64,000 nucleotides of DNA from Lampris incognitus (Eukaryota; Chordata; Actinopteri; Lampriformes; Lampridae). Below the pieces are notes generated by a model. It was not told where the DNA came from and did not search any database. It worked only from the letters and a program-made list of their open reading frames with translations. The stretch is from assembly GCF_029633865.1 (NCBI RefSeq), contig NC_079212.1, forward strand, positions 68,253,477 to 68,317,476. Direction: 5' to 3'. This document shows, one piece after another, positions 42,713 through 53,793 of the stretch. Position 1 is the first letter of the stretch; every line of letters starts with the position of its first letter. The position numbers were made by a program, and so were the translations under genes.

Positions 42713-44533
42713 AGTCAACCATTAAACAGAGTGGAACTAAGCACCCTCTTCAGCGTGGTGACTGGAGGAGGAGTTGTCTATCTGCCAGCTTATGCAGGGC
42801 GTATAGGGGTGGCAGAATAGTGAAACGACACCTTCCTAACGGGCTGAGATACAGCAGAGCAGGTCAGTGTCATCACAACATGACAGTGAAACAGGCTTAC
42901 AACAGAACACGAGCTTAACAATCAGGCTTCCACGACATTATGGAAGAACAGAAGCCACGATCCCCAAACAGCTGTATTACCTGGTCTGGCGGGTCAGCAA
43001 CATCTAAATGCTCTCGCGACTGCCACAGCCTTTGCAGACGCTGAAGAGGCCAAAGCTAAAGTAAAATATGCAGGAAAGGAAATGCAGATTAAAATGCAAA
43101 AAGCACACTTGGGTGCAGAGAAAGTATGCTTAGATGCACAACTTGATGTCCTAAATATTGAAAAAACAGCAGCATCAGCAGTTGCAAAGGCTGAAGCATT
43201 GGCGGCAGCCCTCGTGTGCAACAAAGAATCGGACTTTGAGTTGAAAAGTGATGTAGGATTCAGTGCTCATGATTCTGCTAAGCGAACCATTGACTATGTT
43301 CAAGAGCAGACCAGACTACGGACTGACACTCAGGCAGACCCAGTCATAACGTCAGAAGAGCCAAGGCCACCACTAGTGCCATCCCAAATGTATGGCCTAG
43401 ACACAGACAGTAGCTTTCCCCATAGCAGGCCATCTACAAGGGCCACCTATGATGTTGAAGCATATTTCCCTAGTGGACACGCAATCAGCGTGGAGAGACA
43501 AGTTACCTACTCTGATGCAAATGTTATCAGGCCATCACAAACCACAGAGCATTCAGGCTTTAGAGAGCAGAAGCACAAAGCTTATTTCAGCCATGTCAGG
43601 CCACCTGAGAATCATAGTTACTTACCCGCAGATACTCTCCACCATGGTGTGGCACAGCTACCAGCCCCAACGCCAGCACCACAATTTCAGACTTACCCAC
43701 AGCCACACCCACCTTCACCAAAGGCACATGCCCAGTTTCCTGTTAGCACCGCACAGGCTCACTATGGAAACAATCAGAATATGTCTGATCTTGTTAGGTT
43801 CATGGCACGTAGAGAAGTTATTGCCACAGGCCTACTGCAGTTTGATGATCGCCCAGAAAATTATAGGGGCTGGAAAGCATCATTCTTGAACACCACAATA
43901 GGCCTTCACCTCTCAGTTAAAGAAGAGATGGATCTCCTAGTTAAGTGATTAGGTGCAGAATCAAGAGAACAAGCAAAAAGGATAAGAGTCATACATGTCT
44001 ATAATCGAGAAAAGGGACTTCAGATGAGTTGGCAGCAGCTTGATGAATGCGTTGGGGCACCTGAGGCCATTGAGAGTGCATTACTGAAAAGAGTTGAAAG
44101 CTTCCCAAAGATTTCAAACAAAGACTGGAAGAAACTGAGAGAATTGGGAGACCTGTTGATGGAGCTTCAAGCAGCAAAATCAGAGGGAGTGCTTTCTGGT
44201 CTTGCCTGTTTAGATACAGCAGGGGGCATAACCAGCATAGTTCAAAAACTGCCCTTAATCTACAAGAGAAATGGATGATGCTAGGCTACATGTTCAAAAA
44301 GCAGCATGGGGTCTCCTTTCCTCCATTTTCTGTCCTTGTTGATTTCATATCAGATCAAGCAAAGATGTGCAATGACCCCAGTTTCTTTCTCCCTCTCCAT
44401 GCAGACCACACAAAACCGGAAACATAGTCAACTATTAAACAGAGTGGAACTAAGCACCCTCTTCAGCATGGTGATTGGAGGAGGAATTGTCTATCTGCCA
44501 GCTTATGCAGGGCGTATAGGGGTGGCAGAATAG
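42713..44533 (+). mobile_element. Gag-only BEL/Pao-type block flanked by 108-bp direct repeats
   Basis: Direct repeats at 42713-42820 and 44426-44533 differ at only four positions, all transitions. Between them is a BEL/Pao gag reading frame. There is no protease, RT or integrase. The repeats lack the usual TG...CA ends, so they may be partial LTRs of a deleted element or the ends of a non-autonomous terminal-repeat gag element. Confidence 0.6.
43082..44278 (+). pseudogene. BEL/Pao gag (DUF1759-type), one nonsense codon
   Basis: The frame opens with an Ala/Lys/Glu-rich helical segment ('KAHLGAEKVCLDAQLDVLN', 'ASAVAKAEALAAAL'). A Pro/Gln-rich linker follows, then the gag core, 'GLLQFDDRPENYRGWKASFL' and, after an in-frame TGA at 43946-43948, 'LGAESREQAKRIRVIHVYN', 'GAPEAIESALLKRVESFPKI' and 'LRELGDLLMELQAAKSEG'. 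Both halves are in the same frame, so the TGA is the only visible break from 43082 to 44278. A possible ATG at about 42943 ('MEEQKPRSPNSCITW') lies upstream in another frame. Gag would form particles. No pol follows. Confidence 0.75.
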
Positions 44534-44608
44534 AGAGAGTCAAGGCCAGGGTAAGTTCAGGTGAAGGGGAGTGGAAAGATAGATGACTGAGTGAGTGCTG
44601 AATGTGAG

Positions 44609-44610
44609 GA

Positions 44611-44667
<57 letters not shown>

Positions 44668-44860
44668 ATTTTGAGATACTTTATTGATCCCCGTGGGGAA
44701 ATTGTGCTCTGCATTTAACCCATCCTAGCTGTGTAGCTAGGAGCAGGGGGCAACCGCTGTGCAATATCTGGGGCCAACTCCAGTTCAACTTGTCATGCCT
44801 TGATCAAGGGCACAGACAGGAGTACTGACCCTAACATGCATACCTTTTTGGTTGAATGGT
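44609..44860. repeat. (TA)n microsatellite and dispersed-repeat 3' end
   Basis: A (TA)n run lies at 44609-44662. It is followed by 'GATACTTTATTGATCCCCGT', 'AACCCATCCTAGCTGTG' and 'GATCAAGGGCACAGACAGG', wording of a widespread fish repeat end, read on the minus strand. Confidence 0.65.
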
Positions 44861-45292
44861 TGGTTCTCTGTGTTGCGTTTGCTGGAGGACTAAGTTTGGC
44901 CTTGAAGAATTACTGGCGGTACAATTAGTGTGGACAGGTTGGTTGTGTTATTCTGCGTTGTCCTGTGTTTTTTTTTTGCAGGTGTGGAAAACTGTTAGAT
45001 TCCCGCTTTTAGTCAGTGCAGCCCTTGTAAACACCGTTCTCTCTGTGTTGGGGAGCCCTGGCCGGGATTCGAGCAGGCTCTCTCTGAGTGGGAAGGCATA
45101 ACTCCCTGACCGGGATTGAATGGGCAGGTGGCGTAAAGAACATACTGCCTGTGAATGCCACTCTTTTGTGTGACAGGAAGAAGCCTGGACAGGCAGGTTG
45201 TTTAATAAGCAGAAGACAGTTAGACTTCATGTGTGTGTATGTGAGTCTGTGCAAATTCTTGTGTGGGCAACTAAAAGATAAGCACCAACTGT
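44861..45292. other. No gene recognised
   Basis: Nothing could be supported here. Confidence 0.35.
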
Positions 45293-45424
45293 ACATCCAT
45301 CCATCCATAATCTGGACCACTTATCCTGCTCTCAGGGTCACGGGGATGCTGAAGCCTATCCCAGCAGTCATTGGGCGGCAGGCGGGGAGACACTGTAGAC
45401 AGGCCACCAGTCCATCACAGGGCT

Positions 45425-45505
<81 letters not shown>

Positions 45506-45718
45506 GGACAATTTAGTATGGCTGAGTCACCTGACCTACATGTCTTTGGGCTGTGGAAGGAAACTGGAGCACCTGGAGGAAACCAACTCAGACACAGGGA
45601 GAACATGCAAAGTCCACACAGAGGACGATCCCCAAGGTTGGACTACCCTGGGGCTCGAACCCAGGACGTTTTTGCTGTGAAGTGACCACGCTAACCACTG
45701 CGCCACCGTCCCGCCCAC
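45293..45718 (-). mobile_element. SINE family A, full-length copy
   Basis: Read on the minus strand: head 'GGGCGGGACGGTGGCGCAGT' with 'CTGGGTTCGAGCCCCAGGG', body 'TCCTCTGTGTGGACTTTGCA' and 'CAAAGACATGTAGGTCAGG', a long (TG)n at 45424-45499, and tail 'GTGATGGACTGGTGGCCTG' to 'CAGGATAAGTGGTCC' with a GGAT end. It links the separate head and tail fragments seen elsewhere into one family. Confidence 0.9.
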
Positions 45719-46429
45719 GATATACTATAGGCAATAAGTACCATGGGATCTTTAATGGCCACAGTGAGTCAGGACCTCGGTTTAACATCTCATCCGGAGG
45801 ATGAAAACAGGACTGTGTTGTCTGAGTCTGTGTGGGAAGGTGATTGTTTTGTGTTTTGTCTGTGGATAAACGTTTATATGTAAAGAAGAAGAAGAATCAA
45901 CTGCAGAAATACCGCTCTACTTGTGTCAATCAAGTAGATCAAATGTGTGTATCAAATAGAGACCTACTCGTGTGGAGGAGGGCATCAGGCGGGTGCCAGA
46001 GGGCTGGTGATCAATAAAGTCATGAGGAGTACTGGAGACACGTGCCAGAAGCCTGAGGAGCACTCAGGCAACTGTGTGAATGGAAAGTGAGTCTGGTGTG
46101 TTGAACCAGCCGACTACATGGATATTTGAAACACTAAACTGGGACAGGGAGAAAGTGCCAGCCTTCATTTGGAGTCTTAATACTGAAACTGTAGTCCATG
46201 AGAGGGAAGATTTCGATATAGGGGTTATTCCAGTCATAAGAATAAGGGCTGACTTTAGAGTAATTTGGGAAGCAATAGAGAAAAAAATCATGAGGAGGGA
46301 GAAAAAGGGGCACAGTTGGTGAGGTAGTAAACACGGTAAGGACCAGTGTGGGACATTTTACTATCTGGAAAACCTCACAACAAGGAAGCAGAACATCAGC
46401 CGGCTTTATTTAAAGAAGGATACCCCAAT
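45719..46429. other. Unassigned; one weak open frame
   Basis: An 80-codon plus-strand frame at 46080-46322 includes 'WDREKVPAFIWSLNTETVVH' and 'EAIEKKIMRREKKG'. I recognise no family. It may be an element remnant or chance. Confidence 0.25.
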
Positions 46430-46540
46430 AATCGTGATAATAATAAGAATCATGATAATAATAATAATAATACTCATGATAATAAGAATCATGATAATAA
46501 TAAGAATCAAGATAATAATAATAATAATGATCGTGATAAT
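46430..46540 (+). repeat. (AAT)n/(GATAAT)n microsatellite
   Basis: ATAATA units interspersed with CATGAT and GATAAT. Confidence 0.9.
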
Positions 46541-46547
46541 AGCTTTC

Positions 46548-46895
46548 TGCAGCTCGAGCCAGTCTCCAAAATTAGGTCATTCTTATCAGCTATCGATCTG
46601 CAAAGAGTTCCACATGCTTGTCTCTATTCTCGGCTTGACTGTTGTAATGCTCTTTATTCTGGTAGCAGCGAGGTCTCCCTCCCTCCACCGTCTGCAGTAC
46701 GTTTCTCTTTATGAAAGCTTTTACAAATGTTTGATATTTGTTGTTATTTCTGCTCTTTTTGTTTTTGCTCTTACTTGTTAGGACCTCGTTTTTGTCTTGA
46801 CTGGTTTTATTTATTTGTGTTTGTTTGTTTGTTTATTTTTTGAAGTACTTTGTGGCATTGTTTTAGAAACGTGACATATAAATAAAATTACTTTT
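46548..46895 (+). mobile_element. L2-like LINE fragment
   Basis: The frame reads 'LEPVSKIRSFLSAIDLQRVP' and 'SRLDCCNALYSGSS', the late-RT SRLDYCN block of L2-type LINEs. The copy skips to a 3' UTR-like end with 'ATAAATAAAATTACTTTTA'. It is truncated at both ends of the ORF. Confidence 0.65.
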
Positions 46896-47259
46896 ATTTT
46901 TATTTTTTATTCATTTATTTATTCTACACAGATGACATAGCATGGACACCATTTGGGGAGGTTGGATAGGGTGTTTGTGGCCTCATTGGTGGGTTTGGAG
47001 TGTCCGCACTGCAGAACAAAATACTGGCATGTGTCTGAGTGGTTAAAGGAAATGACATATGACTGGTAGCAGAAGAGGAAGTGAAAATTAAATAACGGAC
47101 TAATCTGGATGATCAAATATAGATAGGGGGATGTAGAAACTCAAGGGATTAGAACATGCCTCTAGTTAGAACACACATTTCAAAACTCAAAAGGGGTAAA
47201 GGGTTTACATACTGCTCATGGGAGTGTTTGCCCCTTGGCGTCTGTCCCAGACAGCATCC
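46896..47259. other. No gene recognised
   Basis: No feature could be supported. Confidence 0.35.
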
Positions 47260-47690
47260 GGATCTGGATGTGGGCCACTTCAGGCAATGATGTGGCACTG
47301 ATGGGCCTTCTTCTGGCCCTGACACAATGGATGTGACCCTGAAATGGCCCACATGTATACTAGCAAATATGGCCCAAATATGCCAAATCAAATGTGGGCC
47401 TTTTTTGGCAAAGATGCGGTGCTCTGGGCAACATGTGATCTGGATGTGACCCTGAAGTGGCCAGTGTGGTAAATGGTGAATATGGTCCAAATATCACAAA
47501 ACAAATATGGGCCACCTTTGGCAAATATGTGGCACATGCGGCATTGCTATGGCTTGGTTCTGGCCCAGATCTGCCAGCAGGAGCGGACCGCCCAAAAGCC
47601 ATCATTCCATGTGGTATGTGGGCCGGATGAAGTGTCGGGTGTGGGACGGGTCCGGGCCACAGCAGGTTTGCTATCTGGGGTGGGTGCATC
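47260..47690. repeat. Dispersed repeat with internal partial tandem structure
   Basis: 'ATCTGGATGTGGGCCACTTC' and 'ATCTGGATGTGACCCTGAAG' recur at a spacing of about 150-170 bp. Other parts ('GGCCCAAATATGCCAAATCA' and 'GGTCCAAATATCACAAAACA') also pair up. The class is unknown. Many fish loci carry such GGCCCAGATCTGGC-rich repeats. Confidence 0.5.
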
Positions 47691-48311
47691 ATTCTTGTAT
47701 GATTGGGTTGATCCATAAATATTGTATTAAGACTGTACTTCATGCTGTACAAGTCAAATATTATCCAGATCCCTGGGTTCTACCATGTAATGATGATGAT
47801 GATGATGACGATGATAAGGATTTTAGCAAGCGCCTGCAGTGACCTCACTTGATGGGAGTAGTTTCCCCAAATCCTTTTTTAATTTAGTTATTGGTTTCTT
47901 TTCCTCACGTTAACACTTAGTTAATCTGAAACCAGTCTACATGTGTATGTTATAAATATATCTCCCATTTATTATTTCATCATTTTAATCATTGTTTAAT
48001 GCTACTGGGGACTATGTTGTGTTTTTTTTTCCCCAAATGTCAACACTGGGTTTTTTGTTTTGTTTTTGCAATGTGACTGCTCAGATAAGTGTGGGTAACT
48101 TCTTGAGTCTTTTACTCATCTCTAGTCAGGAGTGAGGTGAGATGCTCTGCTTGAGAGGATGGGGTAATTGTGACTTCTGTCTGACTGCTGAGTTTATGTG
48201 CAGCAACTAATTTTCCTGGGAGGTCTCCCACCCGAGAACTAGCCAAGCCCACACCTGCTTAGCTTCCGTCATTTGGCAGAGCCCGGGCACATGTTGGGAA
48301 GTGAGGTCTTC
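47691..48311. other. No gene; short (GAT)n
   Basis: A GAT run is at 47791-47816. Nothing else is supported. Confidence 0.4.
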
Positions 48312-48765
48312 ATTATTTTTATTATTTTATTTGTATTTTTCTCCCCAATTGTACCCGGCCAATTACCCCACTCTTCCGAGCCATCCTGATCACTGCTCCG
48401 CCCCCTCTGCCGATCCGGGGAGGGCTGCAGACTACCACATGCCTCCTCCCATACATGTGGAGTCGCCAGCCGCTTCTTTTCACCTGACAGTGAGGAGTTT
48501 CACCAGGGGGACGTAGCGCGAGGGAGGATCACGCTATTCCCCCCAGTTCCCCCTCCCCCGCGGAACAGGCGCCCCGACTGACCAGAGGAGGCACTATTGC
48601 AGTGACCAGGACATATACCCACATCCGGCTTCCCTCCCGCAGACACGGCCAATTCTGTCTGTAGGGACGCCCGACCACGCCGGAGGTAACACGGGGGATT
48701 CGAACTGGCATCCCCGTGTTGGTAGGCAACAGAATAGACCGCCATGTTACCCGGACGTGACCTAT
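48312..48765 (-). mobile_element. tRNA-derived SINE, family B
   Basis: Near full-length minus-strand copy: head 'GTCCGGGTAACATGGCGGTC' and 'CAGTTCGAATCCCCC', body 'GTCCCTACAGACAGAATTGG' and 'CACTGTCAGGTGAAAAG', and an A/G-rich 3' end ('GTACAATTGGGGAGAAAAAT'). Confidence 0.85.
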
Positions 48766-48839
48766 GCCATGTTAAACTTTATTTTACATTGCTTAGATAG
48801 ATGCTTAAAGTCATGTGTAACAGAACAGCGGTAGTCTTA

Positions 48840-49095
48840 TAAAGTGTCTCCTCCAGGTGCACAAACAAAGCCCATTGTTAACGTCTCGGGAAGAGATCCT
48901 CCTCTGTTGCCCTCCCTCAGGTTTCTTCCCATTCTTTCTTTCCTATCTTTTCTCCCTGTGAAAGGTTTTTATTATGAAGTTGTTCCTTTTCCGATACGAC
49001 GGTCTAAGGACAGGATGTATTGTTGCTGTAAAGCCCCTTGAGGCAAAGTTTTAATTAGTGATGTTATTAGGCTACACAAATAAAATGAACTTGAC
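48840..49095 (+). mobile_element. LINE 3' UTR fragment
   Basis: 'GAGATCCTCCTCTGTTGCCC', 'GACAGGATGTATTGTTGCTG' and 'AAGCCCCTTGAGGCAAA' match, in reverse, 56085-56290 of the LINE in the Tc1 element. Only the 3' untranslated end is present. Confidence 0.65.
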
Positions 49096-49276
49096 TTGAC
49101 TGTTGGTTGATAGCAGAGGGTAGCAGGTCTGTACACACTAATTGGAGAAATGGCCTTGGTGGGATGACAGCTGGAAGACATGAGATAAGGGGAAGTGATG
49201 TCACCAAGGGGGGGGGGATCAAAACGCAGCAGAAGGCCCGCACAAGGGGCCGTGGAGACGCCCAGCAGGACATTTT

Positions 49277-50620
49277 GTGGCACCCTTTTTGTTAATCCAT
49301 ACTTTGATCTCAGACGTGCATGGTCAAGACCATTGCACAAGGCGGGGGGGGGGGGTCATAAAAAGGATTCAAAGGGCCCGGTGGCCACCTTATTTAGCAG
49401 AGATGGTGGACCACGCACGACACAATTGTGAGATATGTGCAGCATATCACAACAGAAAGGCCTTTTCAGTGCCAACTGGACACATTCCGCCACCTGATGG
49501 ACCATTCGGACAGCTCATGATAGACTACATGGACATGATCGCACAAGTGCAGAACAAAAGATACGTGCAATGGTTGTGGACAGATTCAGTAGATGGGTGG
49601 GAGCCATACCCATTGCCAAACCAGATGCAACATCAGTGGCAACGTTTTTGTGTAAAGAGGTCTTTCACAGGTTTGGCATATCAGACAAGATCAGTTCAGA
49701 CAATGCGGCACATTTTGGAGCAAAAACAATGGCATCGGTCACCCAAGCATTGGGAATTAGCAGTTTGGATGCGTCTACCGTCCACAGTCACAGAGGATGG
49801 TGGAAAGGGCCAATGGCATCCTATAAGCAAAAATAGCCATCCGGGTAGTGTAGCGGTCTATTCTGTTGCCTACCAATACAGGGCTCACCGGTTCGTTACC
49901 TCCGGCTTGGTTGGGCGTCCCTACAGACACAATTGGCCATGTCTGCAGGTAGGAAACTGGATGTGGGTAGGTGTCCTGGTCGCTGCACTAGCGCCTCCTC
50001 TGGTCGGTTTGGGCGTCTGTTCGGGGGGGGGGACTGGGGGGAATAGTGTGATCCTCCCACGCGCTACGTCCCCCTGGCGAAACTCCTCATTGTCAGGTGA
50101 AAAGACGCAGCTGGTGACTCCACATGTATGGGAGGAGGTATGTGGTAGTCTGCAGCCCTCCCCGGATCCGCAGAGGGGGTGGAGCAGAGATCGGGACATC
50201 TCAGAAGAGTGGGATAATTGGCCAAGTACAATTGGGGAGAAAAATCCAAAAAAATAATAGCCAAAATATGTGCAGACAGCAATGGCAAGCTTAACTGGGT
50301 GGAGTCACTGCCGTTGGCTTTAATGAGCACGAGAATGCAGACCAACAGAACCACGCATCTAACACCGCAGGACGTTTTAATGGGGGCATCCCATGCCAGT
50401 ACCATACCTCAGGGGTCCATATAATGGACCTCCGCTTGAGCAACTCCAGCAGGAGTTGGCTAACTATGTGCAACGCCTTACCTCCATACATGAGACTATA
50501 TTCCAACAGGTGAAAGGTGCCACCGGGGGTCAGGACAACTGGTATTCCAGAAAACCTTCAAGCAGTAAGTCCGGGAGACTGGGTGTACATCAAGGTGTTC
50601 AAGAGAAAGTTGAATGAGAA
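49277..50620 (+). pseudogene. Retroviral integrase remnant, frameshifted and split by a SINE
   Basis: The zinc-binding part has H at 49319 and 49331 and C at 49427 and 49436 ('HGQDH' and 'CEIC'). The first catalytic D is in 'MIDYMD' (49523). After a frame change the second is in 'ISSDNAAHF' (49699). The codons for the third residue fall just before 49836, where a SINE interrupts. The C-terminal part resumes at about 50262 ('LNWVESLPLALMSTRMQTN') and runs to about 50720 with more frame changes. The style is that of class-I-like fish retroviruses. It is non-functional. Confidence 0.85.
49836..50261 (+). mobile_element. tRNA-derived SINE, family B, inserted in the integrase
   Basis: Complete copy: 'CATCCGGGTAGTGTAGCGGT' at the head, 'CTCACCGGTTCGTTACCTCC', body blocks as in other copies, and end 'GTACAATTGGGGAGAAAAAT'. 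Similar AAA-ATAG strings on both sides fit a target duplication. Confidence 0.88.
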
Positions 50621-50789
50621 AAGACATGAAGGACCCTATAAGGTGATTCTGACAACTCCCGCTGCACTCAAGGTTGAAGGTAAGACTGGTATCATCTCAA
50701 CCAGTGTTGCAGAGCTGAGGAACCAGGACCAACACTAACGGAAGTTAGAGAGGATCTACAAGGAGCAGCGGAAGGACAGGCTGAGGAAG

Positions 50790-51450
50790 TTATACCTCAG
50801 GAGGATGGAGATGGTGAGGAGGCAGGGCCAAGTGAGACCATGGCACCCACTCCGTAGAGTAGGATGTGGCCTCCAAGGGGGCATATCCATGCTATTAGTA
50901 ATAGGTTTGATAACCACCTTACTAGTAATATTCTTATCACCTGAAGGACTTCCCACCAGTCGCACCAAGCCATGCCTAGTTGAGAACTGCTCTGAGACCA
51001 GTCGAACAGAACTGCACAACAACGAGACAGAACTGCACCAGAACTATTTAATGCAAAAAAACATGTGGTGGCAATATGCAAACTTGTTGAAAGGACCTGT
51101 ATTACAGCCACCAACGATTTGTTAACTACACTAACACTGCACTAAAGGCATTAGCTAAGCAAGTCCAAGCCACACCACAAATGGCATGGTAGAACAGGAT
51201 GGCTTTGGATATGCTGCTAGCAGAGAAGAGAGGAGTCTGTGCAGTGCTCGGTGATGCTTGTTGTACATTCACCCCTAGTAACACTGCTCCCAATGGCACA
51301 CTCACGAGAGCCACGGACCAGCTTGACAATCTGGCGATAGAACTCAAAGACAACACACGTCATGGTATGTGGGACATGGACTGGTTTGAAAAACATTCGG
51401 CGGACCTTGGGCCGCGCTGTTTGCCGAGATGGGGATGGGTGTAGCATTGA
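50790..51450 (+). pseudogene. Retroviral env remnant with most of the surface subunit missing
   Basis: The upstream part has a hydrophobic segment ('ISMLLVIGLITTLLVIFL') followed by N-X-S/T sites, as in an env leader and N-terminus. After a stop near 51124 the transmembrane subunit follows: 'ALDMLLAEKRGVCAVLGDAC' with the CX6CC motif at 51238-51264, then 'LTRATDQLDNLAIELK'. The receptor-binding part is largely deleted and the anchor is not seen in frame. The CX6CC form marks a gamma/class-I type env. It cannot function. Confidence 0.8.
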
Positions 51451-53189
51451 TGATAGTGGTGCGGACGATTGCTCGGTGTTGTCTAGCTCCATTGCTCTCA
51501 GCTGTGGTTAAACGGATGATGGCTGCTGTGTGTGGACATTTTTTTTAATGTCTGGACAATTTCATGTGACCCCTGCCATGCCCACAGCTCCCTCTGCAGA
51601 GGGAAGTCTGGTTGATTCGGGTGTTTCTGCAGGTACAGGGAACCACATTGCCGACTACGCCATTTGCAAGGTAGTGGACACAAAGACATCGATACTGGTC
51701 CTTAGTGAGACAACACATGGAAGTACCCCTGCCCCTCTCGTGAAGTTTATTATGACAGCGGTGCTTCCATTTCTACCTGCCCAGACACTCCTTTTTGATG
51801 GTTTTGGGGAATGGGAGGTGGAGCCTTCCATCCTTTTTTTTTTTTTTTTTTTGCCCCAACCAATTGCTGAACTTTGTTCCACATTTACCAGAATAAGTAT
51901 TGTTGTAAAAAATGACACTGTTAGGTGTCTGGGTGGCATGGCGGTCTGTTCCGTTGCCTGCCAGCATGGGGATCACCGGTTCGAATCCCCGTGTTATTTC
52001 CGGCTTGGTCGGGCGTCCCTACAGACACAAGTGGCCGTGTCTGCGAGTGGGAAGCCGGATGTGGGTGTGTGTACTGGTCATTGCACTAGTGCCTCCTCTG
52101 GTCGGTCGGGGCACCTGTTCGGGGGAAAGGGGGAACTGGGGGGAAAAGCATGATCCTCCTACGTGCTACATCCCCCTGGCAAAACTCCTCACTTTCAGAT
52201 GAAAAGAAGCAGCTGGTGACTCGGAGGAGGCATGTGGTAGTCTGCAGCCCTCCCCGGATTGGCAGAGGGGGTGGAGCAGCGACAGTTCGGAAGAGTGGGG
52301 CGGGGAGAAAAATGGAGAAAAAAATGACACTGTTTGTACTCCTGCTGAGTCCAGCTGTCCCCTACACTGCAGTATGCCAAGTATCGGTTGAAGAGAGAAC
52401 TGCTAATCAAGTCTTCGAAGTACCCTGAACCTGTGTGGATGCCTTCAGCTTTGGATGAGTTTGTGGGTCGTCATGCTGTACTTGTTGCTCAGATGAAGTT
52501 TGAGGTTGTGAACATTCAGGTAGCTGACGGCATCGTGTGGCAGAACATCCCCTACAGCTTCCAGCGGAAGTTTGGCAGAGGAATCCGAGCCACTGCGCGT
52601 CAAATGTGCTTGTAACCTGTCCACAGTGGTGATCCCTCAACGATGGGTAAAGCATCTGGGTTGAAGTACAGAAGATCTTCTCTTTCCCTCCAATAACCAT
52701 CTCAATTATGATATGTTCATCACCATTATGTTATATTCGTCACATGTTATACTAACTTTGTTTACCGAGCCGGGTCTTTTACTTAGTACATATTTTGATG
52801 TATTTTGACTGCACTTTGATGAAATTTGGATTTTACCTCAGAGTCGTATCTGATATCAGCTTTCTTGAGCACATGCACAGCAATTAGCCAATTTAGGACA
52901 CAGAAGTATAAGTATTTTGCCCTCATGCTATGTTTACATTAATGTCTATGCAATCACTGGACCTATGCAACAGGTGGTAGACTTTAAATGGCTGCCCTAT
53001 GGATAGACGGTTGGCATTAGGGGGCTGTGGGAGAATTTTCCCTGTGTTACAAGGACATGTAGCTGTACTGGGGTTTTCGTCCCCACCTACGACTGTGTTC
53101 ACTTTCATCCACTACAGACAGTTTTATGTCTGATGAATGTACTTTACTAATGTTGATTTGGACACTTTAACTCTGATGTGACTTCAAAG
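51451..53189. other. Provirus 3' region, unassigned, with one SINE
   Basis: Apart from the SINE at 51920-52328 I find no recognised domain. A 75-codon plus-strand frame at 52388-52615 ('PEPVWMPSALDEFVGRHAVL') is unrecognised. A poly-T tract of about 20 bases lies near 51835. Confidence 0.35.
51920..52328 (+). mobile_element. tRNA-derived SINE, family B
   Basis: Complete copy with head 'GTCTGGGTGGCATGGCGGTC', 'ACCGGTTCGAATCCCCG', the usual body and an A/G-rich end 'GGGGAGAAAAATGGAG'. Confidence 0.88.
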
Positions 53190-53204
53190 GCACAAAGGGG
53201 GAAA
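53190..53204 (+). promoter_or_regulatory. Polypurine tract of the provirus
   Basis: AAAGGGGGAAA directly precedes the TGTGGGA start of the 3' LTR. Confidence 0.7.
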
Positions 53205-53793
53205 TGTGGGAAATAATGTGTTTAAGCGTCTGAAATCAATAGGCTTATTTTTACACAATGTATGGTTGTGTATGGTTTTATTAACCAAGCATCAAATGCT
53301 GAATTATAAGGCTAACCATTACAGGTAATCAAGACACCATTAGATTCCGGAAACCTAAAAACGATGTCTTAATAAGAAAATAATGGTGTATAGTGGGACG
53401 TGATCGAGAGTCGAAGTTGTGGTCTAATGTTAAACTCCACAGTAGGTGGGATCAAGCTACGGTATAAAAGAAAGTGCTTTGGACAGGTTGCGTCAGTTAA
53501 ATTCAGTTCAGGTAAATTTAAGAAATAGGGTGAAATGACATGATGTTACACTCTTGTACAGTAGGTGGCGGTATGCACCTTCAAGTTGTTTGCGATCTGC
53601 CAATAAACTGTGAGGAGGAGGAGAAGAAGACGGTGAAGAAAAAGAAGGAAGAGGAGGAGGTTGTTCTTCATCATATATTTTTGTGATACTATTTTTGTGA
53701 TACTAACAATAAGCCTATTCACATCAGACTCGTAAGTATAGGACATTGATTGACTGTCTATGAAAAACTGTCGAGAATAAAAATTCTCCCACA
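53205..53793 (+). repeat. 3' LTR of the provirus, carrying a small insertion
   Basis: It begins TGTGGGA and ends TCCCACA (inverted ends). The TATA box is at 53463-53470. A repeat with 'ACAGTAGGTGGCGGTATGCA' and a purine-rich GAGGAG tail is inserted at about 53545-53665. It is absent from the 5' LTR. Confidence 0.85.

Larger units (their letters stand above)
41046..53793 (+). mobile_element. Endogenous retrovirus-bounded block, heavily rearranged
   Basis: LTRs at 41046-41450 and 53205-53793 face the same way and bound integrase and env remnants (49277-51450). The surrounding D repeat appears to be split here, with CCC on both sides, fitting a short target duplication. No retroviral gag, protease or RT is seen between 41451 and 49200. 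That interval instead holds a MITE, a BEL gag block, a full SINE and LINE scraps. The block lies antisense within the 14.2-kb slco4a1 intron. It is a non-functional old copy. Confidence 0.7.
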
